Shown here one piece after another: positions 5,450 through 6,646 of a stretch of 6,646 nucleotides of DNA (within the stretch, counting starts at the first letter, position 1; each line of letters begins with the position of its first letter). The notes beneath the pieces were generated by a model, which searched no databases, was not told where the DNA came from, and saw nothing but the letters and a program-made list of their open reading frames with translations. A program made the translations under genes and the position numbers. Source of the DNA: Weeksellaceae bacterium (GTDB lineage Bacteria > Bacteroidota > Bacteroidia > Flavobacteriales > Weeksellaceae); the NCBI GenBank assembly GCA_022701475.1, contig JAKOOI010000382.1:1-6646 (forward strand). Direction: 5' to 3'.

Positions 5450-5524
5450 CAAAAAATGAAATGTAATTCCTTACCTTGGCATATGATTTGGAAAATCTTC
5501 CGGACAACAAGAGAAAATTATTGT

Positions 5525-5953
5525 ATGAAAATTCCTGCATTGGCCCTCTGCGCGGTCCTCTTTATGGCTTCCTGCTCTTCCACAAAAACCCCTGAAGCCA
5601 ATCTTCCGAAAGATATTTCCGAAAGGCCGGCCGATGAAAACAGCCAGAAATATGACCAGGCCCAGCTGGATAAGATGCGGGCATCCATTGAATCTGAAAT
5701 TTTAAAAGAAAAATGTACCGACGCTGCCAACTGGACTTTCTCCCCGATAGGCGCCAAAGCCTGCGGCGGACCCCAGTCTTACATTGCTTATCCTAAAGAC
5801 AAAGAATCCGAAATTCTCCCTAAAATCAATGAGTACACGGAAAAAGTAAAAGCGTTTAACCAGAAATATGGCATTACTTCAGATTGTATGATGGTGAATG
5901 AGCCTTCCGGAATCAAATGCAATAACGGAAAAGCTGAACTGATCAATTCTTAG
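5525..5953 (+). CDS. Putative lipoprotein of unknown function
   Basis: A 142-residue protein with a lipoprotein signal: MKIPALALCAVLFMASC, basic K2, hydrophobic core, and lipobox MASC with the acylated Cys at residue 17. A Ser/Thr/Pro-rich tether (SSTKTPEANLPKD) follows. The mature domain (about 55-142) has four cysteines, with notable motifs CTDAANWTFSPIGAKACGGP and YGITSDCMM, and ends in IKCNNGKAELINS. I recall similar small Bacteroidetes lipoproteins with a W-x-F-x-P-x-G-x-K-ACGGP pattern but know no function; disulfide bonding is plausible. The frame is open back to 5456, but starting there would put 23 residues before the signal peptide, so the Met at 5525 is right. It is divergent from the helicase, with 89 bases between the starts, and I see no exact promoter match. 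The strong inverted repeat downstream should end its transcript. It probably sits in the inner leaflet of the outer membrane. Confidence 0.85.
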   Translation: MKIPALALCAVLFMASCSSTKTPEANLPKDISERPADENSQKYDQAQLDKMRASIESEILKEKCTDAANWTFSPIGAKACGGPQSYIAYPKDKESEILPKINEYTEKVKAFNQKYGITSDCMMVNEPSGIKCNNGKAELINS

Positions 5954-5987
5954 GTCATCTTTTCACAAGAGACCCCTACAGGATCTT

Positions 5988-6032
5988 TTGAATCAAAAAG
6001 CATTGCCGGACCGGCAATGCTTTTTGATTCAA
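5988..6032. terminator. Strong bidirectional intrinsic terminator
   Basis: A 22-bp perfect inverted repeat: arms 5988-6009 and 6011-6032 around the single base A6010. Inside it is a GC-rich stem (GCATTGCCGG with CCGGCAATGC) bounded by AAAAA on the left and TTTTT on the right, so on either strand a GC hairpin is followed by a U run. It lies 34 bases after the lipoprotein stop and should stop transcripts from that gene and from the minus-strand carbonic anhydrase side. Confidence 0.9.
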
Positions 6033-6221
6033 TGGTCAATTTCTGCGGATTGCCGGTGAATACAAATCCCTGAGAAAGACGGATATTAACAGCAAAATTG
6101 ATTTTCAGATTGATCAGACTAATCGACCGCTCCACAGAAGTTCCCATCTTGTCCATTATCAAAGACCAATAGTCAATACCGGTACCTGAACAAAATTGAC
6201 TGGCGAAGCAAAATTCACCAT
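6033..6221. other. Intergenic stretch without a convincing gene
   Basis: Nothing here is clearly coding. A minus-strand frame is open from about 6236 to 5950, with its first ATG at 6154-6156 (about 68 residues), but it runs straight through the terminator and into the lipoprotein stop codon, which argues against a real gene. Another minus-strand frame begins with ATG right after the carbonic anhydrase stop (TAAATG) and ends after 20 codons. A 10-base word CAAAATTSAC occurs at 6191-6200 and 6209-6218. It could be a decayed gene or the 3' untranslated region of the carbonic anhydrase transcript. Confidence 0.4.
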
Positions 6222-6646
6222 TTAAAATTCATTATTCACCTCCTTACCGTCTTCTTTATACCAGGAAGAATATTTCACATAATTATCGGCAATCCTGTTT
6301 ACTTCTCCTTCCAGCAGCTGGGAGCTGATGTCTTTGATTTTCCTTGCCGGTACGCCGCCCCAGACTTCCCCGGATTTGATATGCGTTCCCTGGGTTACTA
6401 CGGAACCTGCGCCAATAATGGAATTCTCTTCCACCAGGCAATCGTCCATCACAATGGATCCCATTCCGATAAGCACATTATCCCGGATGGTACAGCCATG
6501 GACGATGGCATTATGACCAATGGATACGTTATTCCCGATATTCAGCGGATGTTTCTGATACGTGCAGTGCAGCATGGCATTATCCTGTACATTGACTTTA
6601 TTGCCCATTTTGATGTAATGGACATCGCCCCTGATCACCGCATTGT
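6222..6646 (-). CDS. Gamma-class carbonic anhydrase family protein (left-handed beta-helix), N-terminus outside window
   Basis: The visible 141 codons start mid-gene (N-A-V-I-R-G-D-V); the codon at 6636-6638 is an internal Val (GTG), not the start, and roughly 25-35 N-terminal residues lie beyond the window. The protein belongs to the gamma carbonic anhydrase/YrdA group of hexapeptide-repeat trimers. Counting from that Val as 1, the repeats run from about 9 to 100 (IGNNVSIGHNAIVHGCTI, VLIGMGSIVMDDC, SIIGAGSVV). The three expected zinc-ligand histidines are present: H24 (MLHC), H42 (IGHN) and H47 (VHGC). The segment VWGGVPARKIKDIS and a C-terminal helix close the protein. Members lack much of Cam's loop region, and many have no proven carbonic anhydrase activity, so reversible CO2 hydration is only possible. 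It is cytosolic. The nearest downstream terminator is at 5988-6032. Confidence 0.9.
   Translation of the reverse strand, partial: NAVIRGDVHYIKMGNKVNVQDNAMLHCTYQKHPLNIGNNVSIGHNAIVHGCTIRDNVLIGMGSIVMDDCLVEENSIIGAGSVVTQGTHIKSGEVWGGVPARKIKDISSQLLEGEVNRIADNYVKYSSWYKEDGKEVNNEF

Noticed and set aside
4956..5466. Two + strand open frames of 142 and 155 codons
   Set aside because: They are antisense to the N-terminal motor domain of the helicase and have no features of their own.
5456..5524. A 23-residue N-terminal extension of the lipoprotein
   Set aside because: It would put a non-signal sequence before the signal peptide and lipobox, which would prevent normal export.
5436..5540. A 35-residue N-terminal extension of the helicase
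   Set aside because: Family similarity begins at MNNNFFELI; the extension overlaps the start of the divergent lipoprotein gene and has no helicase character.
5950..6162. A 70-residue minus-strand protein-coding gene
   Set aside because: Its first codon is TTG, it reads through a strong terminator hairpin and ends in the lipoprotein stop region. It is kept only as a low-interest observation.
1..6646. CRISPR array, tRNA or rRNA gene, complete insertion sequence, transposase or integrase
   Set aside because: I found no regularly spaced repeats, no cloverleaf or rRNA-like sequence, and no reading frame with transposase or integrase motifs.

Overview
The window looks like chromosomal DNA of a Bacteroidetes bacterium, most likely a Flavobacteriia member of the Chryseobacterium type. 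The support is indirect: AT-rich intergenic DNA, several boxes close to the Bacteroidetes promoter consensus (TTTG, about 20 bases, TAnnTTTG), weak Shine-Dalgarno sequences, a DUF6364-type antitoxin, and a PIF1-like helicase with a C-terminal RecQ-type helix-turn-helix. The genus is an inference from sequence character, not a database result.

Layout. At 1-555 is the 3' part of an unrecognised + strand gene. After an AT-rich gap comes a two-gene toxin-antitoxin operon (856-1532, ribbon-helix-helix antitoxin then PIN-domain toxin, overlapping by one base), whose best promoter candidate carries a palindrome between its two boxes. From 1558 to 3313 is a markedly AT-rich cassette: two abutting minus-strand genes for exported proteins (an 85-residue Cys-containing protein and a 268-residue beta-rich protein) and a divergent XRE-type regulator (2850-3239). 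From 3309 to 5435, on the minus strand, is the helicase. It is followed by a divergent lipoprotein gene (5525-5953), a 22-bp perfect inverted repeat that should terminate transcription in both directions, about 190 bases without a convincing gene, and a minus-strand gamma-class carbonic anhydrase family gene that runs off the right edge.

The most interesting signal is that the AT-rich cassette is bounded by a 68-bp direct repeat (1558-1625 and 3314-3381, 65 of 68 bases identical). The repeat is the 3' end of the helicase gene. The far copy keeps the helicase reading frame, all three differences are synonymous, and it ends in its own stop codon. This is the arrangement expected when a mobile cassette integrates into the 3' end of a protein-coding gene and brings a replacement end with it. 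Removing one 1,756-base repeat-bounded unit would leave an intact helicase facing the toxin-antitoxin operon. No integrase is present in the unit, so the mechanism (non-autonomous element, or homologous recombination with foreign DNA) is open.

How the genes may work together: antitoxin and toxin form a self-regulated pair. The XRE regulator and the two exported proteins share a divergent control region with spaced direct repeats and probably form a regulator-plus-secreted-product module of unknown purpose. The helicase, lipoprotein and carbonic anhydrase look like resident chromosomal genes.
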